From Rhizobium ruizarguesonis (GTDB lineage: Bacteria; Pseudomonadota; Alphaproteobacteria; Rhizobiales; Rhizobiaceae): 64,000 bases of DNA. A program made the translations under genes and the position numbers. The stretch is taken from the NCBI RefSeq assembly GCF_012349115.1, contig NZ_PQIG01000002.1:124001-188000 (forward strand), written 5' to 3'. Numbering within the stretch: the first letter of the stretch is position 1; each line of letters starts with the position of its first letter. Positions 19,374-27,498 of the stretch are shown here, one piece after another. The notes beneath the pieces were generated by a model, which saw only the letters and a list, made by a program, of their open reading frames with translations, made no database searches and was not told the origin of the DNA.

Positions 19374-19739
19374 TCAAACGGTCCCGCCGATGGTTGCGTC
19401 GGCGGGAAATTCCATGCCGGAGAGATCACGGTCCTTAAGTGCAGCCCATTTCAGCAGCGCATCGAGCGCCGGGCAGAGCGCCTGGCCCCAATCGGTCAGA
19501 CAATATTCGACTTTGGGCGGCACCTGATGATGAACGATACGGCGGATGATGCCGTCCGCCTCCATCTGCCGGAGCTGCTGGATCAGCATCTTCTGCGAAA
19601 TGGCCGGAATGGCGCGTTCTAGATCGGAGAAGCGCAGGGTCTTGCCGCCGAAGAGGTGGAAGAGAATGATCAGCTTCCAGCGTCCCTCCAGAATTTTCAG
19701 CACGTTTTCGACGCCGGTCGCGGCGGAATAGGGTGTCAT
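19374..19739 (-). CDS. HxlR family regulator
   Basis: A 121-residue winged-helix regulator of the HxlR family (VLKILEGRWKLIILFHLFGG, LRFSDLERAIPAISQKML, VPPKVEYCLTDWGQAL). It is divergent from the NTF2-like and SDR genes at 19844-20973, which it probably controls. HxlR members sense electrophiles or oxidants through a Cys; the single Cys in EYCLTDWG could matter, which is inference. Confidence 0.92.
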   Translation of the reverse strand: MTPYSAATGVENVLKILEGRWKLIILFHLFGGKTLRFSDLERAIPAISQKMLIQQLRQMEADGIIRRIVHHQVPPKVEYCLTDWGQALCPALDALLKWAALKDRDLSGMEFPADATIGGTV

Positions 19740-19747
19740 CTGACCAC

Positions 19748-19763
19748 CTTACTTTTTGGTAAG
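19748..19763. promoter_or_regulatory. CTTAC-N6-GTAAG operator in the HxlR divergent promoter
   Basis: The inverted repeat CTTAC (19748-19752) and GTAAG (19759-19763) sits just upstream of the HxlR start, with similar TACTTTTT sequences repeated at 19750 and 19770. This matches the short AT-rich repeats bound by HxlR regulators. Confidence 0.55.
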
Positions 19764-19843
19764 TACCATACTTTTTTGTAGGTTCTTGTTATTTCGTAAG
19801 CCTATCGCCATCCTCTTTCCAAGGCAAGAAGAGAGGATCTTTC

Positions 19844-20173
19844 ATGACTATAGAACTCCCGAAACCGCTGGCGACCTATTTCACCGCGAAGAACCGCAAG
19901 GACATAAATGGCATGCTTTCGGCCTTTGGCGAGGACGCCCAGGTGCGCGACGAAGGCGAGGATCTGCGCGGCCATGCGGCGATCCGCGACTGGATGGAAA
20001 AGACGACACGCAAATACGGCGTGACGGTCGAGGTGACCGGTCTGGCCGGGACGGAGGCTCAGCCTATCGTCTCCGCCCTCGTCTCCGGTAATTTTCCAGG
20101 CAGCCCGGCAATACTGCGCTACCACTTCACACTCGACGACCGGTCCATCATCCGTCTGGAGATCGGCGCATGA
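19844..20173 (+). CDS. NTF2-like (SnoaL-type) protein
   Basis: A 109-residue NTF2-fold protein (YFTAKNRKDINGMLSAFGEDAQVRD, then RGHAAIRDWMEKT). The family covers ketosteroid isomerase-like enzymes and non-enzymatic pockets; the role is unknown. It overlaps the following SDR by an ATGA junction, so the two are co-translated. Confidence 0.88.
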   Translation: MTIELPKPLATYFTAKNRKDINGMLSAFGEDAQVRDEGEDLRGHAAIRDWMEKTTRKYGVTVEVTGLAGTEAQPIVSALVSGNFPGSPAILRYHFTLDDRSIIRLEIGA

Positions 20174-20973
20174 CGATCGCTCCTGCATTCCCCTTCGATC
20201 CGAACGAATTTTCCGGCAAGCGCATTCTCGTCACCGGCGGCACCAAGGGCATGGGCGAGGCGATCGTCGCCCGTCTTTTGGCCGCCGGCGGCCGAGTCGC
20301 GACGACGGCGCGTTCGCCACTGCCGGAGGGCCAGGCGCCTGACCTGTTCGTGCAGGCCGACATCAGCACCGCTGCCGGCGTTAAGACCCTCGTCCAACGG
20401 GTGTTCGAAGCATTCGGCGGGCTTGATATCCTTATCAACAATGTCGGCGGATCGTCGGCGCCGAGCGGCGGCTTTGCAGCCCTTGCCGACGAACATTGGC
20501 AGGCGGATATCGCCGCGAACCTGCTGGCGCCGGTGCGGCTCGACCGGGCCTTTCTACCCGGCATGATCGAGCGTGGCCATGGCGTCATCATCCATGTGTC
20601 GTCGATCCAGAGGCGGCTGCCGCTCTACGAGGCGACACTTGCCTATGCGGCGGCGAAAGCCGGGCTTTCGAATTACAGCAAGGGGCTCTCGAAGGAGGTT
20701 GGGCCGAAGGGCGTCAGAGTAAATACTGTCGCGCCGGGCTTTATCGAAACGACGGCAGCCACGGCGTTGATCCAGCGCATCGCCGACGAGGCGGGGACAG
20801 ATGAGGAGGGCGGCCGGCAAATGTTGATGGGTTCGCTTGGCGGCATTCCGCTCGGCAAGCCAGGGCGCCCCGATGGCGTGGCCGAACTTGTTGCTTTTCT
20901 GGCATCGCCGCGTGCGGCCTTCATTCACGGCGCCGAATATACGATCGACGGCGGTACGGTTCCGACCGTCTGA
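20170..20973 (+). CDS. Short-chain dehydrogenase/reductase
   Basis: A 267-residue classical SDR with cofactor motif VTGGTKGMGEA, NNVGG in place of NNAG, catalytic Ser in HVSSIQ and Tyr/Lys in YAAAKAGL. It starts within the stop codon of the NTF2-like gene and its 3' end overlaps the convergent alpha/beta hydrolase by 49 bp. Regulated with the NTF2-like gene by the divergent HxlR protein, by inference. Confidence 0.93.
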   Translation: MTIAPAFPFDPNEFSGKRILVTGGTKGMGEAIVARLLAAGGRVATTARSPLPEGQAPDLFVQADISTAAGVKTLVQRVFEAFGGLDILINNVGGSSAPSGGFAALADEHWQADIAANLLAPVRLDRAFLPGMIERGHGVIIHVSSIQRRLPLYEATLAYAAAKAGLSNYSKGLSKEVGPKGVRVNTVAPGFIETTAATALIQRIADEAGTDEEGGRQMLMGSLGGIPLGKPGRPDGVAELVAFLASPRAAFIHGAEYTIDGGTVPTV

Positions 20974-22025
20974 TCGCGTGAGGCGGCGGCAAGCCTCTCC
21001 TCGGCCCTGCGGGCGATCGCCTGCAGGTCGCGCGGCTTGCCTGATATCTTCTCCATGGCGGCGATGGCGACATCGGTTGCGAGATAATCCGGCTTATGGC
21101 CGACGCCGCTGACGGTGATGAGTTCGGAGCCTGATATATCGCGGGCAAGGCCGCGCGAGTGCAAGTGTTCCCAGACGATCTCGTCGCTGTCGCCTGTTAT
21201 GATGACGGTCGGCGCGGTGATCTGCGAATAGCGCAGCGACTGCTCCTTCACATAGGCGAGCAGCCTTTTGAAATCGGCGGCGTTGTTATGGAAAGCGTTG
21301 GGTCGCAGCACCAGCGACGGCCCCGTTTTTTCGATGTAGTCGGCCGGGCGCGGATTGGGACGGAAGATATTCAGCGTGCCGCGCTCCAGCCGGCTCAGAC
21401 CGAGGGGCACGACGATCGCGTGGTTGAAGAGCCAGCCGACGATCGGCACGGTTGCCACATGATAGTACCAGTCGATGCCGCCCGGCCATGGATGGGTGGC
21501 GGGCGCGAGGAAGAGCAAACCGACGGTCTTATCAGGATGGCGCAGGCCAAAGGCGGCGGTAATCGCGCCGCCGAAGGAATGGCCGACGATGATCGCCTTC
21601 TCGATGCCGCGCTTCTCCATCAGTCTGGCGATCGCATCGGCCTGGCCGGAGGGGACGGCGTTCTCAGCGCCGCCGCGCTCGGAATAGCCATGACCGGGGC
21701 GATCGACGAACAGCATTTCCGCCCGGCCTTCGAGTGCGGCGCGGAAGGCAACGACCTGGTCGAGCAAATTGCCGCTGGCGCCGTGAATGAAGACCAGTGC
21801 CGGCAGATCCGCATTTTCGGGACGCTCGATGTGGACGGCATTCATGCGGTAGCCGCCGACATCCGTCAGTTCGCCGATATTCGGATAGGCGTGTTCGAAT
21901 TGCCGCGCCTTATAAGTGGAGTAGCCGATGGCGGCGGCGAGCGGGGCGAGAAGAGCGGAAACTTCTGCAAGCATGATCTCAACGAGCGATAATTGCGGGA
22001 CGACCTGCTGGCGGACAACCGCCAT
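20925..22025 (-). CDS. Alpha/beta hydrolase
   Basis: A 366-residue alpha/beta-hydrolase with a membrane-anchor-like hydrophobic N-terminus (LAEVSALLAPLAAAIGYS). The nucleophile is Ser in VGHSFGGAI, the oxyanion region is FIHGASGNLLDQ, the acid is Asp in TGDSDEIV and the base His is in SGVGHKPD. The substrate is unknown. The ATG at 22025 follows GGAGGGAACG. Its 3' end overlaps the SDR gene by 49 bp; the last residues lie past the catalytic His. Confidence 0.9.
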   Translation of the reverse strand: MAVVRQQVVPQLSLVEIMLAEVSALLAPLAAAIGYSTYKARQFEHAYPNIGELTDVGGYRMNAVHIERPENADLPALVFIHGASGNLLDQVVAFRAALEGRAEMLFVDRPGHGYSERGGAENAVPSGQADAIARLMEKRGIEKAIIVGHSFGGAITAAFGLRHPDKTVGLLFLAPATHPWPGGIDWYYHVATVPIVGWLFNHAIVVPLGLSRLERGTLNIFRPNPRPADYIEKTGPSLVLRPNAFHNNAADFKRLLAYVKEQSLRYSQITAPTVIITGDSDEIVWEHLHSRGLARDISGSELITVSGVGHKPDYLATDVAIAAMEKISGKPRDLQAIARRAEERLAAASRDQTVGTVPPSIVYSAP

Positions 22026-22088
22026 ATCGTTCCCTCCATATGCTAAAATTGCGCGGCGAAATCCGACGTCAAGATATCAGACCAGGAA

Positions 22089-22724
22089 TCAGGTGCGGTT
22101 GCCGGCGAGTTTTTCCGCAAGCGTGTTGGCCTGTTCCTGCGCAGTGCGTTCGGCGGGATAGACATCGAGGAAACGCTCCCAAGCCTTCAAGGTCAGCTGA
22201 TCGTTGCCGGAATTGCTGAGGATCGCCGCCATGCCGGAGAGCGCGCCGAAATGGCGCGGCTCGAGATCGAGCACACGTTCGATGTCGGACATCGACTTGC
22301 GATAATTGCCCATGACGAAATTCAGCGTGGCGCGGCGGTTCCAGCTTTCGGCATAATCGGGCTTCAGCGCGATCGCCTCATCGAGGAAATCGAGGGCCGC
22401 GGGGTTGCGCTTTTCCTCGATCGCCTTGTCGGCCCACTGCATCAGCAGATTGATGGTGGCGCTGCCGGAATCGTTCCATTCCATGCGGATTTCATTGGCG
22501 ATGCCGCTGGCCTTTTCGGGATCGCGTTCACGCTTCAGCTGGCTGAAGAGCTGGTCGAGGTGTTGCTTCGGCGAACTGTTGGTATCCGCCTGCTCGACGA
22601 TGACGTCCTTTTTCGCGGCGGCAGCGGGCTTTTCCGCGGCGGCGGCCGGAAAGGAGGCGGTGAGGAGAATGAGGGCGAGCGGCAGCGCCGCTGATGTCAA
22701 AGCAAAAAAGCGCATGGCGGACAT
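22089..22724 (-). CDS. Exported TPR protein
   Basis: About 211 residues with a Sec-type signal (LPLALILLTASFPAAAA) followed by tetratricopeptide-like helices (ALDFLDEAIALKPDYAESWNRRA and YRKSMSDIERVLDLEPRHFGA). It probably scaffolds protein contacts in the periplasm. The start is ATG at 22724 or the Met three codons later. It lies near rpmJ but reads as a separate unit. Confidence 0.85.
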   Translation of the reverse strand: MSAMRFFALTSAALPLALILLTASFPAAAAEKPAAAAKKDVIVEQADTNSSPKQHLDQLFSQLKRERDPEKASGIANEIRMEWNDSGSATINLLMQWADKAIEEKRNPAALDFLDEAIALKPDYAESWNRRATLNFVMGNYRKSMSDIERVLDLEPRHFGALSGMAAILSNSGNDQLTLKAWERFLDVYPAERTAQEQANTLAEKLAGNRT

Positions 22725-22836
22725 ATTAGCCCGCCAGCGCCGAAGATCAAACAAATTTGATGTGATCACCGCAGCGACCCACCGGATATATCTGCCGGCG
22801 CAAGCTCACGCGGCGAGGCAATCCGGACGCGCGAAA

Positions 22837-22962
22837 TCAGCCCTGACGAGCCTTGAAGCGCGGGTTCAGCTTGTTGATGATGTAGATGCGGCCCTTGCGG
22901 CGAACCAGACGGTTGTCACGGTGACGAGCCTTGAGCGACTTGAGCGAATTCTTGATCTTCAT
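22837..22962 (-). CDS. rpmJ: Ribosomal protein L36
   Basis: A 41-residue L36: [19 protein letters not shown]..., ending NPRFKARQG. This is the longer C-minus form without the zinc-binding cysteines of the short form. The TAIL and basic composition are typical. The gene is preceded by a promoter at 23057-23085 and a hairpin in its leader. Confidence 0.97.
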
Positions 22963-23012
22963 TTTTCTGATCCGCGATCTCTATGGGGGAATTCACATTC
23001 GCCCGTATCTTT

Positions 23013-23042
23013 AACAATCAAAAGCGCGCCATCGGGCGCGCT
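23013..23042 (-). terminator. Hairpin plus T-rich tract in the purK-rpmJ gap
   Basis: An 8-bp perfect stem AGCGCGCC / GGCGCGCT with a 4-base loop is followed leftward by TTTTGATTGTT. It can end purK transcripts. It also lies just downstream of the rpmJ promoter, so it may act as an attenuator for rpmJ. Confidence 0.8.
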
Positions 23043-23056
23043 GTTTAGGTGGGGAG

Positions 23057-23085
23057 CAAATACCTCTTCACCTTTTCGGTGTCAA
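23057..23085 (-). promoter_or_regulatory. Sigma-70-type promoter of rpmJ
   Basis: Reading leftward, TTGACA (23085-23080), a 17-bp spacer and TATTTG (23062-23057). The -35 is a full consensus match with exact spacing. Confidence 0.65.
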
Positions 23086-23125
23086 CCACATGAAGGTGCT
23101 TTTCCCAAGGCGCAAGGGTATTTTC

Positions 23126-24202
23126 TCAGGCCAAAACCGGCGATTTCGGCGTCAAGGTGGTGACATGGCCCATCTTGCGGCCGGGGCGCCAATCGGTCTT
23201 GCCATAGAGATGAACCAGCGTATCGGGGCGCCTCAGCCAGTCGGGAACGGCAAGGATATCGTCGCCGATCAGGTTCTGCATGATGCAGTCGGAATGGCGC
23301 TCGGCACTGCCAAGCGGCAGGCCAGCAACGGCGCGGATATGCTGCTCGAACTGGCTGACGACGCAGGCCGCTTCCGTCCAGTGACCGGAGTTGTGGACAC
23401 GCGGCGCCATTTCGTTGGCAATCAGGCCGCCATCGGCAAGCACGAAGAATTCGATGCCGATGACGCCGACATAGTTCAACGCGGCAAGGATCTTTTCGGC
23501 CGATTGGCGCGCGGCGTCCGCCGTCGATGCAGAAATCGCGGCGGGAACCGTCGAGGTGTGAAGGATACCGTCGCGGTGCACATTCTCGGCGGGATCGAAA
23601 CAGACGACCGCCCCGTCGGTGGCGCGCGCGGCGATGATCGAGACCTCGCGCTCGAAAGCGACGAAACTTTCGAGGATGAGCGGCACGCCGCCGAGTGCGG
23701 CATAGGCGCCATCCGGGCTGTCGGCCGCCGAGCGGAAAACCTTCTGGCCCTTGCCGTCATAACCGAGACGGCGGGTCTTCAGCACGCCCTGGCCGCCGAA
23801 ATCCTTAAGTGCCGCCTCAAGGTCGGCCTGGCTATCGATCGCGTGGAAGCGGGTGGTTGATATGCCGCAGTCATTGAGAAAGCGCTTTTCGACGAGGCGA
23901 TCCTGGGCGGCCTCCAGCGCCTTTGGCGGCGGAAAGACGGACACGCTCGCCGAGAGCCTTTCGGCGGCTGCGACGGGCACGTTCTCGAATTCGTAGGTGA
24001 CGACGTCGCAGATATCGGCGAGTTCGGCCAGTGCCGCCGGATCGTCGTATGCGGCGGCAATCTGCCGGTTGGCGAGCTGGGCGGCCGGGCAGTCCGCCTG
24101 CGGCTCGAGGATGATCGTGCGAAAATTCAACCGGGCGGCGGCAATGGCCAGCATGCGGCCGAGCTGGCCGCCGCCGATAATGCCGATCGTTCTTGCCGTC
24201 AT
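23126..24202 (-). CDS. purK: N5-carboxyaminoimidazole ribonucleotide synthase
   Basis: A 358-residue ATP-grasp enzyme that converts AIR, ATP and bicarbonate to N5-CAIR in purine synthesis. [13 protein letters not shown] opens the protein; [14 protein letters not shown] and [16 protein letters not shown] are family blocks for ATP and metal binding. The ATG at 24202 overlaps the purE stop by ATGA, so the 17 extra residues to 24253 are rejected. Confidence 0.97.
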   Translation of the reverse strand: MTARTIGIIGGGQLGRMLAIAAARLNFRTIILEPQADCPAAQLANRQIAAAYDDPAALAELADICDVVTYEFENVPVAAAERLSASVSVFPPPKALEAAQDRLVEKRFLNDCGISTTRFHAIDSQADLEAALKDFGGQGVLKTRRLGYDGKGQKVFRSAADSPDGAYAALGGVPLILESFVAFEREVSIIAARATDGAVVCFDPAENVHRDGILHTSTVPAAISASTADAARQSAEKILAALNYVGVIGIEFFVLADGGLIANEMAPRVHNSGHWTEAACVVSQFEQHIRAVAGLPLGSAERHSDCIMQNLIGDDILAVPDWLRRPDTLVHLYGKTDWRPGRKMGHVTTLTPKSPVLA

Positions 24203-24693
24203 AGGTCGTCCATCGGGTATTCGGCGACGGCAGCACTCTGGCGCTCGCGCCATTCGTCGAGCCGGTCGGCGATTTCTTCGTCGGAAAGGGCGAGCACGGC
24301 GGCGGCGAGAAGCGCGGCGTTGACCGCGCCGGCCTTGCCGATGGCAAGCGTGCCCACAGGAATACCGGCCGGCATCTGCACGATGGAAAGAAGACTGTCC
24401 TGGCCGGACAGGGCTTTCGACTGGACCGGCACGCCGAAAACCGGCAGCGGTGTCATCGCGGCGGTCATGCCGGGCAGGTGGGCGGCGCCGCCGGCGCCGG
24501 CGATGATGACCTTGAAGCCCTCCGCGCGTGCGCCCTTGGCGAAATTGACCAGCCGGTCCACTGTGCGGTGCGCCGAAATTATGCGCGCGTCATAGGGAAT
24601 TTCCAGCGCCTCCAGCGTGTCGGCGGCGTTTTTCATCGTCTCCCAGTCGGACTGGCTGCCCATGATGATGGCGACGGGTGGTCTGTCTGTCAT
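24199..24693 (-). CDS. purE: N5-carboxyaminoimidazole ribonucleotide mutase
   Basis: A 164-residue class I PurE that rearranges N5-CAIR to [14 protein letters not shown] is the nucleotide-binding loop, SAHRTVDRL carries the catalytic His and [11 protein letters not shown] the glycine-rich loop. It is the upstream gene of the purEK pair and directly coupled to purK. Confidence 0.97.
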   Translation of the reverse strand: MTDRPPVAIIMGSQSDWETMKNAADTLEALEIPYDARIISAHRTVDRLVNFAKGARAEGFKVIIAGAGGAAHLPGMTAAMTPLPVFGVPVQSKALSGQDSLLSIVQMPAGIPVGTLAIGKAGAVNAALLAAAVLALSDEEIADRLDEWRERQSAAVAEYPMDDL

Positions 24694-24711
24694 CGTTGCT
24701 GCTATTCCCTC

Positions 24712-24915
24712 TCAGGCGATGATGTCAGGGATGATCTGATCTTCCAGCTTGGAGAGCCTGTCCTTGATGACGAGTTTTTTCTTTTTCATGCGCTGGATTC
24801 GCAGAGCATCGCATCCGGTCTGGATCATGGCGTTGATCGCGGCATCGAAATCCTCGTGCTCCTGACGCAGACGCGCCACCGTGAGCCTGATTTCCGCCTG
24901 TTCCTGATCGGCCAT
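24712..24915 (-). CDS. DUF465 (YdcH-like) protein
   Basis: A 67-residue, highly charged helical protein of the DUF465 family (RLRQEHEDFDAAINAM, MKKKKLVIKDRLSKLEDQI). Function is unknown. The ATG at 24915 (MADQEQ) is chosen because GGGGA precedes it at good spacing; an ATG two codons upstream has none. It lies upstream of purE and is divergent from a DUF465 paralogue at 25143. Confidence 0.88.
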   Translation of the reverse strand: MADQEQAEIRLTVARLRQEHEDFDAAINAMIQTGCDALRIQRMKKKKLVIKDRLSKLEDQIIPDIIA

Positions 24916-25142
24916 ATGCATTCCCCGTTACCGTCCCTGGACCTTGTCCGATCTGGCGATGATTTCCGCAAGCTCCTATCACCAAATACAGGTAACGGCT
25001 AGTTAGTCTTGATCATGAAATTGCCATCCAGTCTTCATCTTTTGGCCTTCGACAAGCCTTCAAAAATATGTCACAGTCCGGCCGTTGACACCTTGATCCC
25101 CGACGATGTTGGCCGGGGAGGGTAAGAGGAAGGAAGGGTCAT

Positions 25143-25316
25143 ATGACTGTTCAAGCTCATCTTGAGTCACTCCAGAAAAAGCATGTTGCTCTCGAGGAGG
25201 AGTTGCACGCGCTCAGAACATCTCCCTCTATTTCCGATACGGAACTTGCCGAATGCAAGCGCCGGAAGCTGCGCATCAAGGACGAGATTCAGCGTCTTAA
25301 GTCATCCGTCCACTAA
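25143..25316 (+). CDS. DUF465 (YdcH-like) protein, paralogue
   Basis: A 57-residue protein (MTVQAHLESLQKKHVALEEE...) with the same DUF465 pattern as its divergent neighbour: a charged helix, a short break and KRRKLRIKDEIQRLKSS. The ATG at 25143 has GGAAGGAAGGGTCAT. Function is unknown. It ends before a hairpin terminator. Confidence 0.88.
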   Translation: MTVQAHLESLQKKHVALEEELHALRTSPSISDTELAECKRRKLRIKDEIQRLKSSVH

Positions 25317-25414
25317 TCTTCCCAAGGGTCGCCGGACGATCATCTTGCGCAACAAGGTAAAATCCATCCATTCCGCCAAGAATTAGCAAGAACCGGTGAT
25401 TTGACACCAGATTT

Positions 25415-25454
25415 GCGCCAGTCCGATGCATCCGGCATCGCGGCTGGCGCTTTT
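25415..25454 (+). terminator. Terminator after the DUF465 paralogue
   Basis: A stem GCGCCAG / CTGGCGC with an inner stem CGATGC / GCATCG is followed by TTTTGGG, about 100 bases after the stop codon. Confidence 0.75.
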
Positions 25455-25522
25455 GGGTCGCCACGTCTCACATGGCGTTCATATGATTTGCATGATATCC
25501 CTTGATCTCATGGGAACCTGCA

Positions 25523-25783
25523 TCAGGCCCAGAACTGATCCAGCCACAAATTGAGCTTGTCGAAGCCGCGGTTGTTGACCGTGTAGATGCGTTTGGTGCC
25601 TTCTGAGGTCACGGAGACGAGATTGCTGTCGAGCAGCGCCTTCAAGTGTTGCGAGACAGCGGGGCGACTGATCGGCAGGCCTTCGGCGAGCTCATTGACC
25701 GTCCGTGGCGCGCGACGCAATTCCTCCAGCAGAAACCGCCGGTTCGGATCGGCAATCGCAGAGAAAGGGTCCGTGTTCGACAT
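25523..25783 (-). CDS. ArsR family regulator
   Basis: An 86-residue winged-helix regulator (FSAIADPNRRFLLEELRRAP, then SRPAVSQHLKALLDSNLV). It lacks the paired cysteines that would mark a metal sensor, so the ligand is unclear. No co-regulated partner gene is adjacent; the repeat at 25849 separates it from TauE. Confidence 0.92.
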   Translation of the reverse strand: MSNTDPFSAIADPNRRFLLEELRRAPRTVNELAEGLPISRPAVSQHLKALLDSNLVSVTSEGTKRIYTVNNRGFDKLNLWLDQFWA

Positions 25784-25848
25784 GACGGGAACGCTACGTC
25801 AAACCGGCCGCGCCAGCAAGGAAATTGTGCATTGCAGCGTGCCACGGT

Positions 25849-25955
25849 CTAAAGCGCGTCGCGAACCTTCGGATTCGCTCGTCGCGCTTTAGGTCTTTGT
25901 TTTTACGCATGTCGTTATCGCAAAACCGCTGCACAGTTTTGCGCGACATGCTCTA
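25849..25955. repeat. Palindromic intergenic repeat, second family (two hairpins)
   Basis: CTAAAGCGCG pairs with CGCGCTTTAG, and then GCATGTCG and CGACATGC flank GCAAAAC/GTTTTGC. Parts recur at 41329-41385 and 54214-54236. Confidence 0.8.
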
Positions 25956-25962
25956 GCGGTTT

Positions 25963-26727
25963 CTACCAGCCAAGGCCCTCGCGCACGATCAGGAAGGCGG
26001 CGATCAGCGCCATCGCATACATGAAGGGATAGAAGATCTGTGGCTTCATGCGGCGCACGCACCAGGCGCCGGCAATGGTGGCGAGCGGGGCAAAGGGCAG
26101 AAGCGTCGCGGAGGTCGCAAGATTCTGGGTGCCGAGCTGGCCGAGCGCGAAATAGGGGATCAGCTTGATGGCGTTGAGGATCGCAAAGAAGCGCACGCTG
26201 GTGCCGGTATATTCGCGTGGCTGCAATTTGAGCGGCAGGGCATAGATCTGGAAGGGCGCACCGCCGGCATGAGCAACGAAGCTGCCGTAACCGGAAAATG
26301 TTCCCCAGAGGCTGGCGGCCACCGGTCGCTGGCCGCGCGGCGGGATCACCTTGCCGGCGCCCGGGCCGAAATTGTTCCAGAAATAGCGCAGGCAGAAGAG
26401 GATGGTCACCGCGCCGATGACGATGCGCAGCATGTTGCCCGGAACCAGCGCCGAGGTCGCCCAGCCCAGCGCAATGCCGAGGACGGCGCCCGGCAGCATG
26501 ATCTTCAGCGTCGCCCAGTCGCCATGTTTGCGCCAGATGACCAGCGAGATCATGTCCATGAAGACCAGGATCGGCAGAAGGATCGCCGCCGCCTCGACCG
26601 GCGAGACGACGAGGGCGAGGAAGGGCAAGCCGATCAGCGACAAAGCGTCGCCCATGCCGCCCTTTGCGAGGCCTACCAGCAGAACGGCGGGCACGGCGGC
26701 GTAGTAGAATGACAAATCCTGCGGCAT
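25963..26727 (-). CDS. TauE/SafE-type membrane transporter
   Basis: A 254-residue membrane protein with about eight hydrophobic segments and the family's internal duplication (GLAKGGMGDALSLIGLPFLAL near the start, then FVAHAGGAPFQIYALPL). TauE/SafE proteins export sulfite, sulfoacetate or related anions; the substrate here is not known. The ATG at 26727 is preceded by AGGAGGACG. Divergent from the ThiE-like gene. Confidence 0.9.
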   Translation of the reverse strand: MPQDLSFYYAAVPAVLLVGLAKGGMGDALSLIGLPFLALVVSPVEAAAILLPILVFMDMISLVIWRKHGDWATLKIMLPGAVLGIALGWATSALVPGNMLRIVIGAVTILFCLRYFWNNFGPGAGKVIPPRGQRPVAASLWGTFSGYGSFVAHAGGAPFQIYALPLKLQPREYTGTSVRFFAILNAIKLIPYFALGQLGTQNLATSATLLPFAPLATIAGAWCVRRMKPQIFYPFMYAMALIAAFLIVREGLGW

Positions 26728-26834
26728 GCTTTCGACGTCCTCCTCTTGCAAGCCTCGTCTAACGGAACTACTCACACAAAACGAGTGCGGATCCCTCATT
26801 TCGAAGGGGAATTCGCAGGAAACGGAAAGACCTC

Positions 26835-27488
26835 ATGACCGAACCGGAAAACCGCTGCCGCCTTGTGCTCATCGTACCTGATATCGCTGATGCCGATGAA
26901 CAGGCAAAGGTCGTCGCCGACGCGCTGAAGGGCGGCGATGTCGCCTCGGTGATCGTGCCGCAATATGGGCTTGACGACGGCACCTTCCAGAAACATGCCG
27001 AAAAGCTGGTGCCATTGATCCAGGATGCTGGAGCAGCCGCGTTGATTGCAGGCGACAGCCGTGTCGCAGGCCGGGCCAAGGCCGATGGCCTGCATCTTTC
27101 CAGCAATGCAGAGGCGCTTTCGGAAGCGATCGACAAACATGCGCCGAAGCTGATCGTCGGCGGTGGCAACGCGGCCGACCGGCACCATGCGCTGGAAATC
27201 GGCGAAGTCAGGCCGGACTATATCTTCTTCGGCAAGCTCGACGGCGATATCAAGCCGGAGGCGCATCCGAAGAACCTTGCGCTCGGCGAATGGTGGGCCT
27301 CGATGATCGAGATCCCCTGCATCGTCATGGGTGGCACCGATCCGGCCTCGGCGCTCGCCGTCGCCGAGACCGGAGCGGAGTTCGTGGCGCTGCGGCTGGC
27401 GGTCTTCGGCGAGCCCGCCCGGGCGCCGTCGGTCGTCGCCGAGATCAATGCGTTGCTTGACGAAAAAGCGCCACGGTTTGAGGATTGA
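26835..27488 (+). CDS. Divergent ThiE-like protein
   Basis: A 217-residue TIM-barrel protein of the thiamine phosphate synthase/TenI family, with DGLHLSS and MGGTDPASALAV as the recognisable parts. The usual NDR is replaced by GDSR (IAGDSRVA), and the G-x-S-x-H phosphate motif by GGGNAADRHH. A thiamine phosphate synthase function is therefore uncertain, and no other thi gene is nearby. It precedes a Sel1-repeat gene by 10 bp, so the two probably form an operon. Confidence 0.8.
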   Translation: MTEPENRCRLVLIVPDIADADEQAKVVADALKGGDVASVIVPQYGLDDGTFQKHAEKLVPLIQDAGAAALIAGDSRVAGRAKADGLHLSSNAEALSEAIDKHAPKLIVGGGNAADRHHALEIGEVRPDYIFFGKLDGDIKPEAHPKNLALGEWWASMIEIPCIVMGGTDPASALAVAETGAEFVALRLAVFGEPARAPSVVAEINALLDEKAPRFED

Positions 27489-27498
27489 AATCGCGCTC

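Noticed and set aside
22963..23125. 6S RNA between rpmJ and purK
   Set aside because: The gap is too short and holds a promoter and a terminator hairpin instead.
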